Positions 42,169 through 55,325 of a DNA stretch of 64,000 nucleotides are shown in pieces. How positions within the stretch are numbered: position 1 is the first letter of the stretch; every line of letters begins with the position of its first letter. The position numbers and the translations under genes are program-made. The stretch is from Polyodon spathula (taxonomy: Eukaryota; Chordata; Actinopteri; Acipenseriformes; Polyodontidae): the NCBI RefSeq assembly GCF_017654505.1, contig NC_054565.1:1073616-1137615 (forward strand). Reading direction: 5' to 3'. The notes below the pieces were generated by a model, which worked only from the letters and a program-made list of their open reading frames with translations, was not told where the DNA came from and made no database searches.

Positions 42169-45138
42169 AAAAAAAAAAAATAATTGTCAGACATAAAAAA
42201 AATTTCAATTAAATAAAATACAAGCAAGTCAAATCTTGTAGAAGAGTATAAACAGGATGGGCAGAATTCTGAAGAATTCTACAATAGCATGTTACTCATA
42301 GCATTCTATGTTCTGGTCCTGAGAAAAAGAAAGTCATTCAGGGACCAGGTGCGACTGCATTTCTGTTAATCATGTAATTGTGTGTGCGTGTGTGTGTGTT
42401 ACAGTGATAAATGATAAATACCCTTCCTATACAGTTACTTCTAGCACAATCCCTTGCTATTTACCTCGCAATTTTCCAAAACTTGATGAATCATGTTAGT
42501 GTGCTAACTATACAGTAATGGAATGTTGTTTTATAGAACATTGTTTGTGGATGTGTTGCTCAACCCACAATTGTATAGACAAGTGAATAGCAAGGGGAGG
42601 GTATGTGGGGATAACAGCCCTTGGAGACCTCATTAGTAGGAAGCTTTCGCCAGCTGATGCCTTCTGGTGAAGCAATCCCGATTCAGTCATGCATTCAACT
42701 AAGAGATAAAATACACTCTTTCCAGGCAGAGCTACATACATTTGAGCAGAGCCAATGGAGGTTAAGACAAGCTGGCCCAGTGTGAAGAAATTAAACCAGT
42801 CAATAGAAACTGCGTGGTACATTCGCATATGTTGCACTGTGAATGTTGATGAGACGTCGACTCTGCTTAGGAATAAAGCTATGCTTAGTCAGTTACTTCT
42901 GTAAGCAATTTAAATTGATCTGACATGAGTTTAAACCTGTGCATTCATGTACTGGCCATTAGATTCTAAGTTTTAGTTTGCAGGCTTTCAGCTTGTCCGG
43001 ATCGATGACACCATAGCTGACCTGATTAGAAAGAACAGATCCTTTGTGGGATAGGTTAAGGCAGCAATACAAGTAACAACAGAAATTTGGAAGTTCTGAA
43101 CGCTTGGTCTCCCCTGCCATCAACTGTTGTAATAAATAAGCAGTCCAAAAACAAATTGTTTTCTTATAGAATCCCAAGAAGACTTTGAATGGACTTGCTG
43201 TCAAATAATCACAAGTTAACCAGTGTGTTAAATTGCTCTTGATTTCCAACACGTTCCCATAGGGTTAAGAACACGATTGATTATGTGACATTACATGAAT
43301 CCACTTGCATCTGTCTTTTCTTTCATATTAGGACAATGAAGGTGCTATGTTGCTTCATAATGCAGAACACTTTGCATTACCTTGGAACTCAAGGGAACCA
43401 ACATTTACTTAAGTACAGCTTACTGGTTTTGTGTTGAGCCAATGCCCCATCTGCATTCAACAAGGGCTGCAAAAAGATATTTTAACTTGAGTACATGGTT
43501 GCGCTCCCACAATTTTAGATGTATTATTATTATTTGGGATGCTTTATTGGGACACCTCAGGAAATGTAAAAATATCCAGAATAAGCGTCTCCCCCAGTTA
43601 AACGAGAGGAAGCTGAGACGACCTTAATCACACTTTCTTGTTTCTAAATGAAAAGAAAAAGAATGAAATCACATCACATTATGTTTAAATGTTAAATACA
43701 TAATTTAAAATACTAGTCAATTGTTGTTTTCTTTTTTTCCTAAACAAAATGAATCGCTGCTTCTTTTATTTCTGAAATGAAAAAGAACGTGTTGGCACGC
43801 TAACTTTCTTTGCAACAGCAACCTGAGAAACCAGAGGGAACTTCCAGCGCCTTCAGGAGTTCAACGTGGTTTATGCAATTTTCACAAGCCACAAGGTAAT
43901 CATGTACTCACTGCACCATGCAACACGAACCCGTCCTGCTCTGAAAGCAATCTCTGCTGATCATTTCAAAATACTGTATCCCAATTAAACAAAGTGACGT
44001 CCCAATTAAACCAGGCATCCACTGAGAAGAACTATCTCCCAGAGTTGTATCCCATTTAATCAGTATCCCGATTAGAAAGCACCAACTGGATTGTCATCAT
44101 ATTTTATTAAAATGTGTCCACTGACTTGACATGCAAAGTATTTTCCATAATGTGGCCAATAAAACAATAAGCGTTCCTGATTGATGTAAGAAGCAAGCAT
44201 TTGTTTAAAGCTGCCATACCCAGATTTGAGTGTGTAAGAAGTTTTATGAAAAACAGTAGTAATTGTCCTTGCTCTTATAAAATATATTATAGCTATTTTT
44301 CATAATATCGCTGCGGATAATGCTCTTGGATGCTTTGTGAATAAAAATACATTATTCATTTATGTGATAGATTACAGTAATTCATAATCCAATTATGGGT
44401 GAATATATTGTAAAGGATTATTCATCTCGGCAGAAAAATAGACGTTGCTCCTTTGAGTATTTCTCCCAGAACTTGGGAATACTAGCACTATGGGATTAGG
44501 TTGTTACCTCTCATTGCAGGGAAAGCTGGCAAAGGTGTGATTTATTTTTAATGTAATATAACATCCTGTCAGATCACGATACAGATACTAGAGCTAGGGG
44601 ATATTAAATCCATGGCAGTTATTAATTGTCATGATTATTACATGTATCATCATCATGTTTGATTTATTTAAAATAAAAATCCATCCAAAAATGATTTAAA
44701 GTGGTCCTTTAAAAATGTCTTGCAGAAACAGGTTATAATATAGGGTAGGTACTGGGACCTAGAACTTTTTGGAATTGTTAGCGATGAGTTTCAAAAAAAC
44801 ATGTGTAAGTGACTGATGTAGTGCTTAATTTCACCCTCAGAAACCCAAGATGTTAAGATGATGACCACTAAAAAAAGACTGAAGCTGATATTAATCATAG
44901 CAATTGTCCATACTTTTCTCAGATATGCTATAGTTAGCCCCCACCGGTACCATTCAAGTAAAATAAGCTTTTTAGAAATCATCTGTCATTTTTCTGTCAC
45001 ATTTTATCTATAGCACATCCTTATAATTGCAGTGATGCCTTTTCTCTGTGTAAACAGCTTGCAGAATATCTCCCAAAAGGCTACAGTTACCAGTCAAATT
45101 TCCCCTCCCTCCGTCCTCCTTTTTTTTTTTGCTTTTAT
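42169..45138. other. Non-coding; possible conserved stretch near 44280-44460
   Basis: Mostly unrecognised. 44280-44460 is repeat-free, with TAAT-rich words (TGATAGATTACAGTAATTCA, AATCCAATTATGGG) in the manner of a conserved element, untested. 43980-44090 repeats the word ATCCCAATTAAA with variants, possibly a DNA-transposon remnant. Confidence 0.3.
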
Positions 45139-45400
45139 ATACACTGTGTTGCCAAAAAACATGTAGGTTGAGATGACCTTGCCTGGAGATATCGGTCAGG
45201 TTTATCCCAGAGGTCCTCCACTGAATTGAGAAGCAGTGATTGGGAAGATCAAGAGAGGCATGTGATGTGTCTACGGTGTGACTTCTCTAAATATCTGGAA
45301 ATATGTAGTGCTTTTCTTAGCAAAATTCAGGTATTTACTGAATCGCAAGATGCAGTTGTGTGCAATTGTATTGGAACACCTCAAAGTTTGTCTTTTATAT
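45139..45400. mobile_element. Possible remnant of a small DNA transposon
   Basis: TATACACTGTGTTGCCAAAA (45139-45158) resembles the terminus TATACACTATATTGCCAAAA common in fish, and TGTATTGGAACACCTC (about 45367) resembles an internal word of similar elements. The rest is too diverged to confirm. Confidence 0.3.
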
Positions 45401-45850
45401 CCTTTATATGCCTACCTGCATGAAAGCCTCTGGGAGTTAGATTTTCAATATTAAGTCAGTAATCAGTGATATAGAAACAACAGGCACTTGAGTGAAAATA
45501 GAGACCGCTGTGTGCTTTAATTTAACTTCTTAAGCATTTTACTATTTGTGACTATGTGTTCCTCTTCTGTTTCTATTTAAAAAGTAATCAATTAAATCAA
45601 TTACATAAGCAATGAGGTATTCTAATAAATTTGCACACTATTGTTTGTTTTCCAAATGTCAGCCTGTGTTTCTAAATGAGTGCTTTACGGTTCATATTTT
45701 TGCCTCTTGATTATTAGAAATATAAGCAGTGGTTGTATTTTGATGTGCTGGTTATCTTGTCGCTTTGCTTGTTTTACTTTAACCTGTGCTCTACAAATAT
45801 CTCTTAGCTGAGAGGAGGGTGGAGAGAAGTGTAGACGTGCTTTGAATGTA

Positions 45851-45868
45851 TCATGGGTTAACCCATGA
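45851..45868. repeat. Perfect 18-bp palindrome
   Basis: TCATGGGTTAACCCATGA reads identically on both strands. No function can be assigned; see the finding. Confidence 0.97.
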
Positions 45869-48800
45869 CAAAATAATAGAAGTGACTCTGTATGTTATAG
45901 AACAGAACTGTGGAACTTGGCTATGCATGGTCAGAATTGAACTACTAAGATAAATGCTCTCTCTGCTTGCATCAACTGTTGCAGTTTCCTGAAAAAAAAA
46001 GCAAATGTAGAACCAAAATATCTCTAGCATAACCTAAGAGGAACCAGTGAAAATAATGGTAAGAAAATGAATTTTAAAACCCGTAAGCACTATAGCCTAT
46101 AACTTTAAAAAAAATGTGCATTTCTGGAAACCATCCAAGCTTTTATTTTGCTATTGATACAATGGCTACATTGCATTGTATAGTAGACATAACATGAAAT
46201 ACATTTCATCAAGCGTGAATGGAATTATATTATATGTCATTTAGAAAGATTCATGTCAGAAAAGAATGGTATGTGATGATGTCATTAAAAAAGGAATCTG
46301 ATTACTTGGCATTCAACTGAAGCTAATGCTTGATTAAACATAGGATTTGTGTGAAATATTGTTCTCAACTGAACAGTTATGTCCTTGCAGAACCAAGTTA
46401 TAACTATCATTCACTGTTCTATATAGTGTATATTATAGTCACTGTAAATGGACTAAAAATACCCAAACAAAACAGTCAATATTTAAGTAAGCTAGCTGTT
46501 AACAGTTAATTAAGTAATAACAGACCCCCTTTAAAATAAAGAGTGACCAAAACACACAGGATATGGCCCGTTGAACGTGATAATATAATATTTGTCAACA
46601 AAAAAAAGACAAGAAAGATGATCCTTTTGGTTGTTTTTTATAGATTGTTTTGAATTTTGCAAGCGTGTGTGACTGCTGACAATGTGTGTATTGATCTACA
46701 CGGCCGAGGATAACCACATTAAGGTGTATTCATCTTGTTTTCAAGAGGGTCACAGGGAATTGTTTTTTCTGTGACCGTGCAGTGGATTAATGATGTGGAA
46801 AAAGAGCAGAAAAGCCAGGGGGTTATTCGCCATAGCTGCTAGATTTATGCATTTATTGAAGATATTTCTGCTAGATTGAATATGCCATTAAAAGGATGTT
46901 CAGCCCCATTTGTACAGGGATAGGGAAACTGAAGAGATGTGTGAGAATTAACCAGGGTCGCACTATGTTGGTCACCATGTATCATTTAGGGCATTTTATT
47001 GTTTTTGTTTTGCTTTGTTTATTACTTGTCAGCAATTATCTTGCTGACTCGTTACGCAAATTGGTTTCTAAATATCAATTAATGGTATTGATTAATAAAC
47101 TATTTAAAAACAAATAAAAAAATGTATTTACACTAAAAACATTTTAAAACCCTGTTTGAATTACCAGATGTATAGTTAAAAAGTAGACATTAGTCACAAC
47201 TATTTCACAGAACAAGACAAGAGAAAGAAATATAATGAATAATATAACACTTTTTTTTTTTTATTAACTAATGAGTCAGATATTATATTACTTTTTCCTG
47301 AAGAAACGAACAACAAGTAACAAGTTACTTTTTTCAGTGACGTGCCCAAATCTCTAATTTTTTTTTTATTAAATCACTGTTAAGCATGGAATAAATTGTG
47401 ACTATGGATTGCATAAGAAGTGCATTTTAATGCTGTTCATTTTGTAGAGGACTACTCTTTGAAGTAGCTAGTATACTAATGTGTCACTTTAATTCACAAA
47501 TCATGCAATACTGTTCCTACACATGTCATTTTTTTAAATCAACTTTTGATCACTTACACAAATAATTTGTAATGTACTTTTGTTGTTAAGGAAGAAGCTA
47601 CAGCAAATGTACCCATGCAAAATACATCATATATGGTACAGTAAAACCAAAAGCATTTGAACATCATGCTACAATGGTAAGGGATGAATCCAAGTCTATT
47701 GAATAGAGTTGGGCATCTTGGCAGTCACCATTGTAAAAGCCCTTTTTGGGGAGCAAAATGAAGAACAAAACATCCCATCCTGCACTGGCAGAAAACTGAA
47801 TAATATTTGATGTAATACAGGAAACTTGTAGAAATTGGTTGGTTTTTTTGTAATGTCACCGTCATTGCATATATAATTGCTTAGTCACGGTGAAACTGCA
47901 TTGTAATGCAGTAAGTGTCAATTAAAAGGTAACCAATACTATAAAAATGTATTCTGTGTAGCAGGTGGATGCTATATTAAAAAAAAAAAAAACAGATCTA
48001 CCGCAGCCAATCATATGCTAGGAGACTAGTTAGTCCTCTTTAAAAAGTTTAGATCTTAAGCTATATATAGATGTTAAGTTCACAAGTTCCTATCCTACGT
48101 GGATAACCCAGGGAATCTATCCATCAGCAACTCTGTAGAGTTGCTTGAGGCTCAATACCGTCTGCTTTATGGTCACAGAAGGCTCCATGAAACCTTGTGA
48201 TTCATCAATTGTGCAGCATTACTATTCTTCCTCCACTTATCGGAAATAAGTATTCCATTAGAAGTGCCTTTGTGCAGTCAGTTGTTCCAAGGACAATTGA
48301 AAAGCCATTGATTTCAAAGAGGTACTGATTAGGTTGTAGATTTTATTTTTTTTTGCTGTGCAGTGTTGACTGATGAAGCTTTCTCTAAATGAGACATTCA
48401 GATTGCAGATTTGACTGATGCAGGTAATGCCCACAGCGTGTTTCACAAAGAAAGTTAAACAAATAAAAGTAAATGCATGAGAGGATATTTTAAATAATTT
48501 ATTTAAGCAAAGTTTTGCATATTCCATCCTTCTCCCATGCACAGTGATGACTTTTATTTAACATTAAATCTTTTGGCAGATCAACTGGTTTGCACACCCT
48601 AAAGGGAATATTATACAGCAAAAAGTGGAGTTTTAAAAAAATGTAGAAGCAAGATGCCAATTTTGGACTATGCCACAATAACTTTTACATTCTGTATAAT
48701 AGCATTTCAGACTTTACGTATTCAAGGACAAAAGCGCCAATGTACAAAAGCTTTTTGCGTTTTATAATTAAAAATGTCAAAGATGTAAAGATCATAGATC

Positions 48801-50997
48801 ACTACTTTCAAAAAACAACTGGGATTTGCAAGAAAAGGGGAAAAATAATTTGCAGGGTAAAAGCATAACTGTAAAATTCTATTTAATAGGATAATTTCAT
48901 GCAATGATATGATGCGTAGCATTTCTGATAGCAGATTGAGGCAAAGCACAACTTATTTTGACTCATGTTGCTCACTGATAGTGTGAAATATCTTTTTTGC
49001 ATCAGTTCCATAGTAAACCATATTAAAAGAACACACACTGATCGACAATTTAATACATAAAAAGGCATCTTAACACAGATAAAATCCAAGGCAATAAAGT
49101 CCAGCAGCTCCAATGTAATATGAGACAAGCTGATATTTAAAAACAGGGTAACAAGTTGCTACTTTGCAGATTTCCTTTCAACATGTGCTGTCTTATTATG
49201 ATACCCCTGTCTTCTGTGGGAGTAGAGTTCCCCATAAAGATGGCCATAAGCACATAAAGTGATAAATTGCAGTGAGTGGATAAAGTACCAGCAATAACCC
49301 CCAGGCAACTCATGAACAGTGAGGCAAGACCTGCAAATTCATCATTCAATTGTCGGAGGATTTATTTTACAGTGTATTGGTTGTACAAAGTCAACGTTTA
49401 TATTGGTCCTGCCTCATCGAAAAGCACATGGGTTTACATCATTACCTGTCTGAGTGACCCTTTCCTAAAAACGCATACTTTTCCATAGTAATCAGGGAAA
49501 CCTCTTTATCGTTTAAGCCACATTGATTCATACAAGCACTCTTCATCATTCTGATTGCAAGGTATACCACTGATTTGCTGTGATTAATCAACTGATTTTT
49601 TATAAATCAATGATACTGATTCATTTGGGTAGACTATGTATTCCAGAAGCAACATGACAAACGGCTGTCTAAAGCACTGTCAAAAGAAAGTCAGGTCTAA
49701 ATATATCTCTGCTTGATAAATTGTACCGTGACTGTGTAGGACTCTCAATTTATATCCATTTTACAGGTCTCTTTTTCATATTTACGGTTCATTGTAAAAA
49801 CGTATGCCCTTTTGCTTTAGTAAATGTCATGGCGAGAATAGAAATAGACTTTTTTTAAAAAATTCATTGAAGTCAAGGTTTTGATATGCTGTAACAGAGG
49901 TCTGACAAATGCAGCGGAATATTTAATAAATCGTATTTATTTAAAATTGACGTGACTAGCACTAGCAAGAGATGAGCAAGAGACTCATGTTTTCGTTGAT
50001 ATCCATTCCCCTTTAAGTTTGCTACTTAGATTTGACTTCTAATGGGATGTGTGTGAGCAGACAATCCCATAGATGATTAGACGCTATAACTTCAGTTTCT
50101 TTAACAGGATTTCAACTTAGCAAACAGGGCTCACAGGTGGCTAACACTGTGATTATGGCAGGGGTCTTAAAGTTAAACTCTTGGAACTGGGTAAGGAAAG
50201 TATCTCCAAAGACAGTAAGTAGAGGGGCAATTATGGAATGGCAATGGTGCACTAAGGGGCAATGGTAGTACAAGGTTTGTTACAAAGGCATGACCCATTG
50301 GTAGGACCACAGTGGTGATATGGCAATATGAACCAATACACAAGGATAATTCATTGTATTGCCGTGGTAGCTTATGACTAGTTGTGTGCTGAGGTATCAG
50401 GTCCTCTGTGCAATTCCAATTAATTCCAGTTTAATAAAGTCTCCTTACGCTGTGGCTGCTAATGATTCTTTTCACCCCCCTTTTTTTAGCGTGTCTGGAA
50501 GGGTAAACATGTTAAATAAGATATTATTTTTCTTAAACAAGACCATTATATTTTTAACAGTGTTAAAATGTAATTCTAGGGATCTTCTGAATAAAAACTA
50601 TACTACATACTGAATTATTCTAACAGCCAGGCTTTGTAGTGCTTAATATTTGATTAATTCTGTATTGTTTCGGAGCAGGGTGCCACTTTCATTTTCCTCC
50701 AGATACATTATGCCTTTCATAGCTTGTTGATATCCTGTGGGTTATGCAATTGATTATACCTTTCATTTCATAGCCCACTGTTTCTTAATCGCACCCAAAT
50801 TTTGTCTGACCATCAGGCTTCTCTGTGCTATGAACCCTGTTGACTTGTTTGGTAGAGCAAGTAGAATTTAACCTGTTCCACAATAACTTGCACTGTGGTC
50901 TGCCATTAAAGTAGGCCTTACCAAGTGCACCTTGTTTACACCCCTCAAAGGCCTAGCCCACAAACCCAGTGTGGGGACACAAGCTCACTCCCTACTT
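45869..50997. other. Non-coding, nothing recognised
   Basis: 5.1 kb of AT-rich sequence. Short open frames only, none longer than about 95 codons, with no family resemblance. Confidence 0.55.
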
Positions 50998-51130
50998 AGA
51001 ACATAAGAACTTAAGAAACATTTGGGAATGAGATCAAGGCTTGTCCCTTGTTAGCACACCATTCTCCCCTACAGGGGGAACTAATTTAAAAGCACAGAAT
51101 CGTATTAAAGACCTGCTCCTGCTGCTACTA
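50998..51130 (+). repeat. AGAACATAAGAAC-type interspersed repeat
   Basis: AGAACATAAGAACTTAAGAA followed by ACATTTGGGAATGAGATCAA resembles the dispersed repeat AGAACATAAGAACATAAGAAA-GTTTACAAACGAGAGGAGGC, which I associate with non-teleost ray-finned fishes. The later part differs, so this copy is old or rearranged and its right boundary is uncertain. Confidence 0.55.
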
Positions 51131-53801
51131 AATTAGAAAATAAAAATCAGATAGTAGTTCAGAAAAGCTGTTGAGTTGGAGATTCTGCACATCATATTTC
51201 TATATGTAGCTGGATTTCCAGCAGGCACCAGATGTTCCTTCACAGATTTGGGAGAGAACAATAGGACGAGGTCACCCAATGCACAAGCTGGCTATGAACA
51301 CAATATTTCATGACCTTCAGCCCCAGAGCATACCTGCATACAAAAGAGCCAGTGTTGCTTGCATGTTGATACAGAGGGGGTATTTATTTCCTTGCTGTGC
51401 ATTCCTCATTTACGCAGCATTGGTCTTGAAATGACTCCTCTTAAGACACAAAATCTAAATAAAACCAATTTGAATCCAAGTCGCGCCCCCCAGAATGAAA
51501 GTATGAGTTAGATTTGAAAGAAATATAGTCCATTAAACATCCCAGAATGCTATATTTTGGAAACAGTAAAAATCCAGTGCTCCAGTAATACTCTCCATTA
51601 TTAACTCAAACAATATGATTAATTTAAATTCACTAAAGTGTATCTTACTTTTCAAGTTAGGCTTCTTCAAACAAACTCTTCTTTTTTTCTTGAGTAAATT
51701 CTCTACGTGATGCAATTCTTAAATCTCTCTTCGCAATCACCTCAAAATGCTAAAGGGTATTTTGTTTTACTTCTCCAGACCAGCAGGCATTTCAAAAACC
51801 TTTTAATCTGTTGATGTAGGCCTCTGAAATCTCTAAGGTGTTTTGCTTTATCTTTAGTTAACAACACACACAGACAAAAAAGATATGAGCTAAACTGAAC
51901 AGCATGGGTGTCATTTTAATACAAATCCAATGATAGGAAACTGTTTTCAATTTTAAAAGGTGCATCAACTGTTTATGATAAATTCAAGTAAACTTGGATT
52001 TGTCCAATTATTTAATACAATATGCTGTTTAATTGTACCTACATGTATTTCCCAAGTGTAAAACTTCAAGGCTATACGTCTCTTTATGCCGCAAGCACAC
52101 ACCCACACACACACACACACACATATATAAGCTGATTATTATGTTTGTTATCATTAAACCACCATTAACCAACTTAAATTTTTTTTCATTAAAAAATGTG
52201 ATTTCTGGAGACCAACTCACTTGAGACCTGACTATTAAAGCCTATTAACAGCTATGTTCAAAAATGATATTTCAGAAATAGTCGTTCATTTTCTATGTGC
52301 ATGGAGGTCTACCTTCCCTCCTCCCATCCAACTTAAACTTATGTAATAGAGCAACAAGAGCAAAAAGGAAATGTGTATTTATTTGTAATGTCCCTCAAAA
52401 AAAAAAAAAAAAAAAAAAAATCATTTGTATTCAGAAATAGTCCCGCTAAAATGGATTCCATTTCTGAAAATGCCTTTGAAAGATAAATAAAAATAGAGGT
52501 TTCAGAAATGCAAATTCTATGGATTTTTTTTTTTGGTCCCATGTTGCCATGGTTCCATCTTTTCTTTGTAGAAGGTCATTTTCGGACAGAAAAAGTGAGT
52601 TAGGCGATGGAAATGCAGGGGCTGCCCTTGTTATAGGGGGTCAGGAGGGATTCTTTTTGGGGGTGGGGTGGAGGGGGATGATGGACTTGGATTGGTTATT
52701 AGTATTCAGCCTTGTACTGAGGGTGAGCCTTGGAGATGTTTGAACAGTACTAATGCTATGACTGCCATACAAAAAAACACCAAATAAGAAGAGCGATACG
52801 TAATACAATGTTGGAGACTTAAATACTAGGCCAGCATTAGCATTGCACGGGACACCAATATTACAATTTCACTCACCCACACTGTATAGACTGGTATTTA
52901 AACTGTGCATCTTCTAACGCTGTTCAATAGAAAAGATGGAAGCATTTTGATTCAGTAGAAGAAAGCCCTACTAAAAGCTAAAATTGAAAAGATATCAATG
53001 CCTTTAGGACCGTTTTCAATTTACAGGAAGGGGCATTTTCTTTCTGTAGCTCACTGTAATTTCAGTCTTCCTAAAACGTAGCCGACTATAAATGAGGGAT
53101 CCTTTAACATACACACACACATACAAATATATTGTTTATTGGGGCAGCCGTGAGAACCAGGCTCACAAAAGGAAGAAAATGTTTATGAGTTCTATATTTT
53201 CTTTTCAATGCTTATACACCTTGAAGCATTCCATAAAGGTGTGCCTTGTACAAGACTCTAAACAGACACGCGTATGCAATACAAACAGAGCAAAAACAAT
53301 AAATACTGCTAAACTTTCTCCAGCAAAAGAAAATATCCTTGGCACGAGGAGTGCTTATATCAAGGTTTGGTCAGCCTTTCCTAATACTTGTAAAAAAAAA
53401 AAAAATTAAAAGTCCATATTTATTTCAGACCATGTCCCACTTGTACTTCTGAAGCATGTCAGCCTGTGTATGATCTAGTACTCATGCTTTTATGACTGGC
53501 TACAGCCCCATGGCTATGCTGCATGTCTATGAAGGTCTGGATTCTGCAAAAACTGAAATTCAACATTCCTTTTCATTTTTTTTTAATATTTAAAGCTATC
53601 CTTAAGTTTCTGCAATGCAATTATTTATTTCTGTATGTACATACATCATTAATTGTGTTTATGTAATGTTAATAATGCTTGGAGTGTTTTTTAGTGATAA
53701 GCATTTTGGTTCCACTAGTGTAAGTATTCATTTATAGAACATACAGAAATGTGTTGCTAAAGGTTGAATATAATTTTAATGGCATGTTACTGATTTTTCA
53801 T

Positions 53802-53805
<4 letters not shown>
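51131..53805. other. Non-coding; short (AC)n and A24
   Basis: A short CA-rich tract is at about 52096-52123 and a run of 24 A at 52397-52420. No gene recognised. Confidence 0.55.

Positions 53806-53873
<68 letters not shown>
53806..53873. repeat. (TTA)22 microsatellite
   Basis: Perfect TTA trinucleotide repeat of 68 bp. Confidence 0.98.
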
Positions 53874-53877
<4 letters not shown>

Positions 53878-54439
53878 TTTTATAACATTTATAAATGTGT
53901 TATTAACTGTTTATAACAGATCATACTGTGTGTTACTAAAGCTTTGGTTGATTCCAATAAAGTAGCTGTTGCATAGGGAGTAAATTAACCCTGTTTTGGA
54001 AGGATAAATGAGTCCTAATGAGGATGGCTGCCCCAACACCTAGGTCTCTCCAGACAATCTCAAAGCCTAGTAAAGGCAGATTTAGAGAAAAAAATGGAAA
54101 TAACTTAATATTGGAGCAAAAACAACGTGTTATTTAACTTAAAGCTTCCACTGATATTCTAATGTCAACCCTTTGAAGGGGTACCACCGAAGGCTTTGAG
54201 AAACGTCCTTGCCTTTCGTTTGTACAACAACTTTTGTTGTCATGTTTCTTTTTTCTTTAGACTGTTTAGTTTTCCAGTCTTTCTTTTTTAACTTTGAATC
54301 AGATTCCATGCAAATCACATGACGGTGTAACCTACACTGGTAAGTAAAATAAAATAAAATCCATGTCATACGCTCTGCACCTCATATACACAAATTAAGT
54401 AACTGCAGAAGACCTGATTGGTAATCTTTCGTCTTAAAT

Positions 54440-54990
54440 GACTTTGGTTCCTGGGGAGTCGAGAATCATCAACCCAGCATTAATTTAGTGGCCTGCATGC
54501 TCAATGAATTTACATGGAAGCAGCCATAAACAATTAATTATATATTGCTTAATTAATTTAACCTAGCGGTATGCCAATAAATCTGCTTCTTTGCCGAGAA
54601 TATTAAGCGACACATATTGCAAGATTAACTGGCAATCTTCAGCAAAGGCAAATGAAATCATTTACTTTGCATCAACATAAACACTGAGCTATTGACCGAG
54701 AGAGGCTGGACAAATTCTTTCTTGGGAGCCGCATATTTACCTTCATTATGGCTCTGCTTATGAAAAGAAGTAATTATAAGTGAGAATGCGATTAGTCTGT
54801 GGCTTTAGTGTGCTGCCACCACCAGCCCTATGGAGCTTCTGATGACATTGACAGTGCATGCTGGCGAGGCTGAAGTAGTTATTTTATTTACATTAAAATT
54901 AAAACTTATTAGAGCATTATATTCCATTTCTTCAGCCAGGAGCAGAAGAATAAAAAATCCCAGGAGGTTAAAAGGTGAAGTAATTGTTTT
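54440..54990. promoter_or_regulatory. Candidate conserved non-coding element
   Basis: 550 bp without simple repeats, with dense homeodomain- and POU-type words: CAATTAATTATATATTGCTT, TTAATTAATTTAACC, ACTTTGCATCAA, AGTAATTATAAGTGAGAATG, GCGATTAG. In texture it is the most enhancer-like stretch in the window. No comparison was possible. Confidence 0.3.
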
Positions 54991-55218
54991 CCTATCTTTA
55001 GCTTCAGTGCTTTTCTAACTATCACCGCATTGTTATTTCTAACTGTAAAAAAAAAAAAATGAAGTTTGAGCACAAAAGGGCAGCTGTCTCTCCCTTCTGT
55101 GTTAGTCTAAGGATTTGGTTCAGGGGTTAAGGGTTCAAAGACCACATGGTAAAACACCAGACAGTTTCAAAAGTGTATAAAGAAGCTTTGCCCTTGTGAG
55201 TTTCATATAGAAGTAAAA

Positions 55219-55283
55219 GCCAGCACCATTTACTGATCTGGCACTTGATCTGAATAGACGACTGTCCACTAGATGGTGCTGGC
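55219..55283 (+). promoter_or_regulatory. CTCF-like core inside an 11-bp inverted repeat
   Basis: CCACTAGATGGTGC (55266-55279) matches the CTCF consensus core CCACYAGRTGGCRC at all but one position. Its 3' part, ATGGTGCTGGC (55273-55283), is the exact complement of GCCAGCACCAT at 55219-55229. Binding is an inference. Confidence 0.35.
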
Positions 55284-55325
55284 ATTTATTAGTATACAAA
55301 CACTTTGGCTGATCTAGTCTAGATC

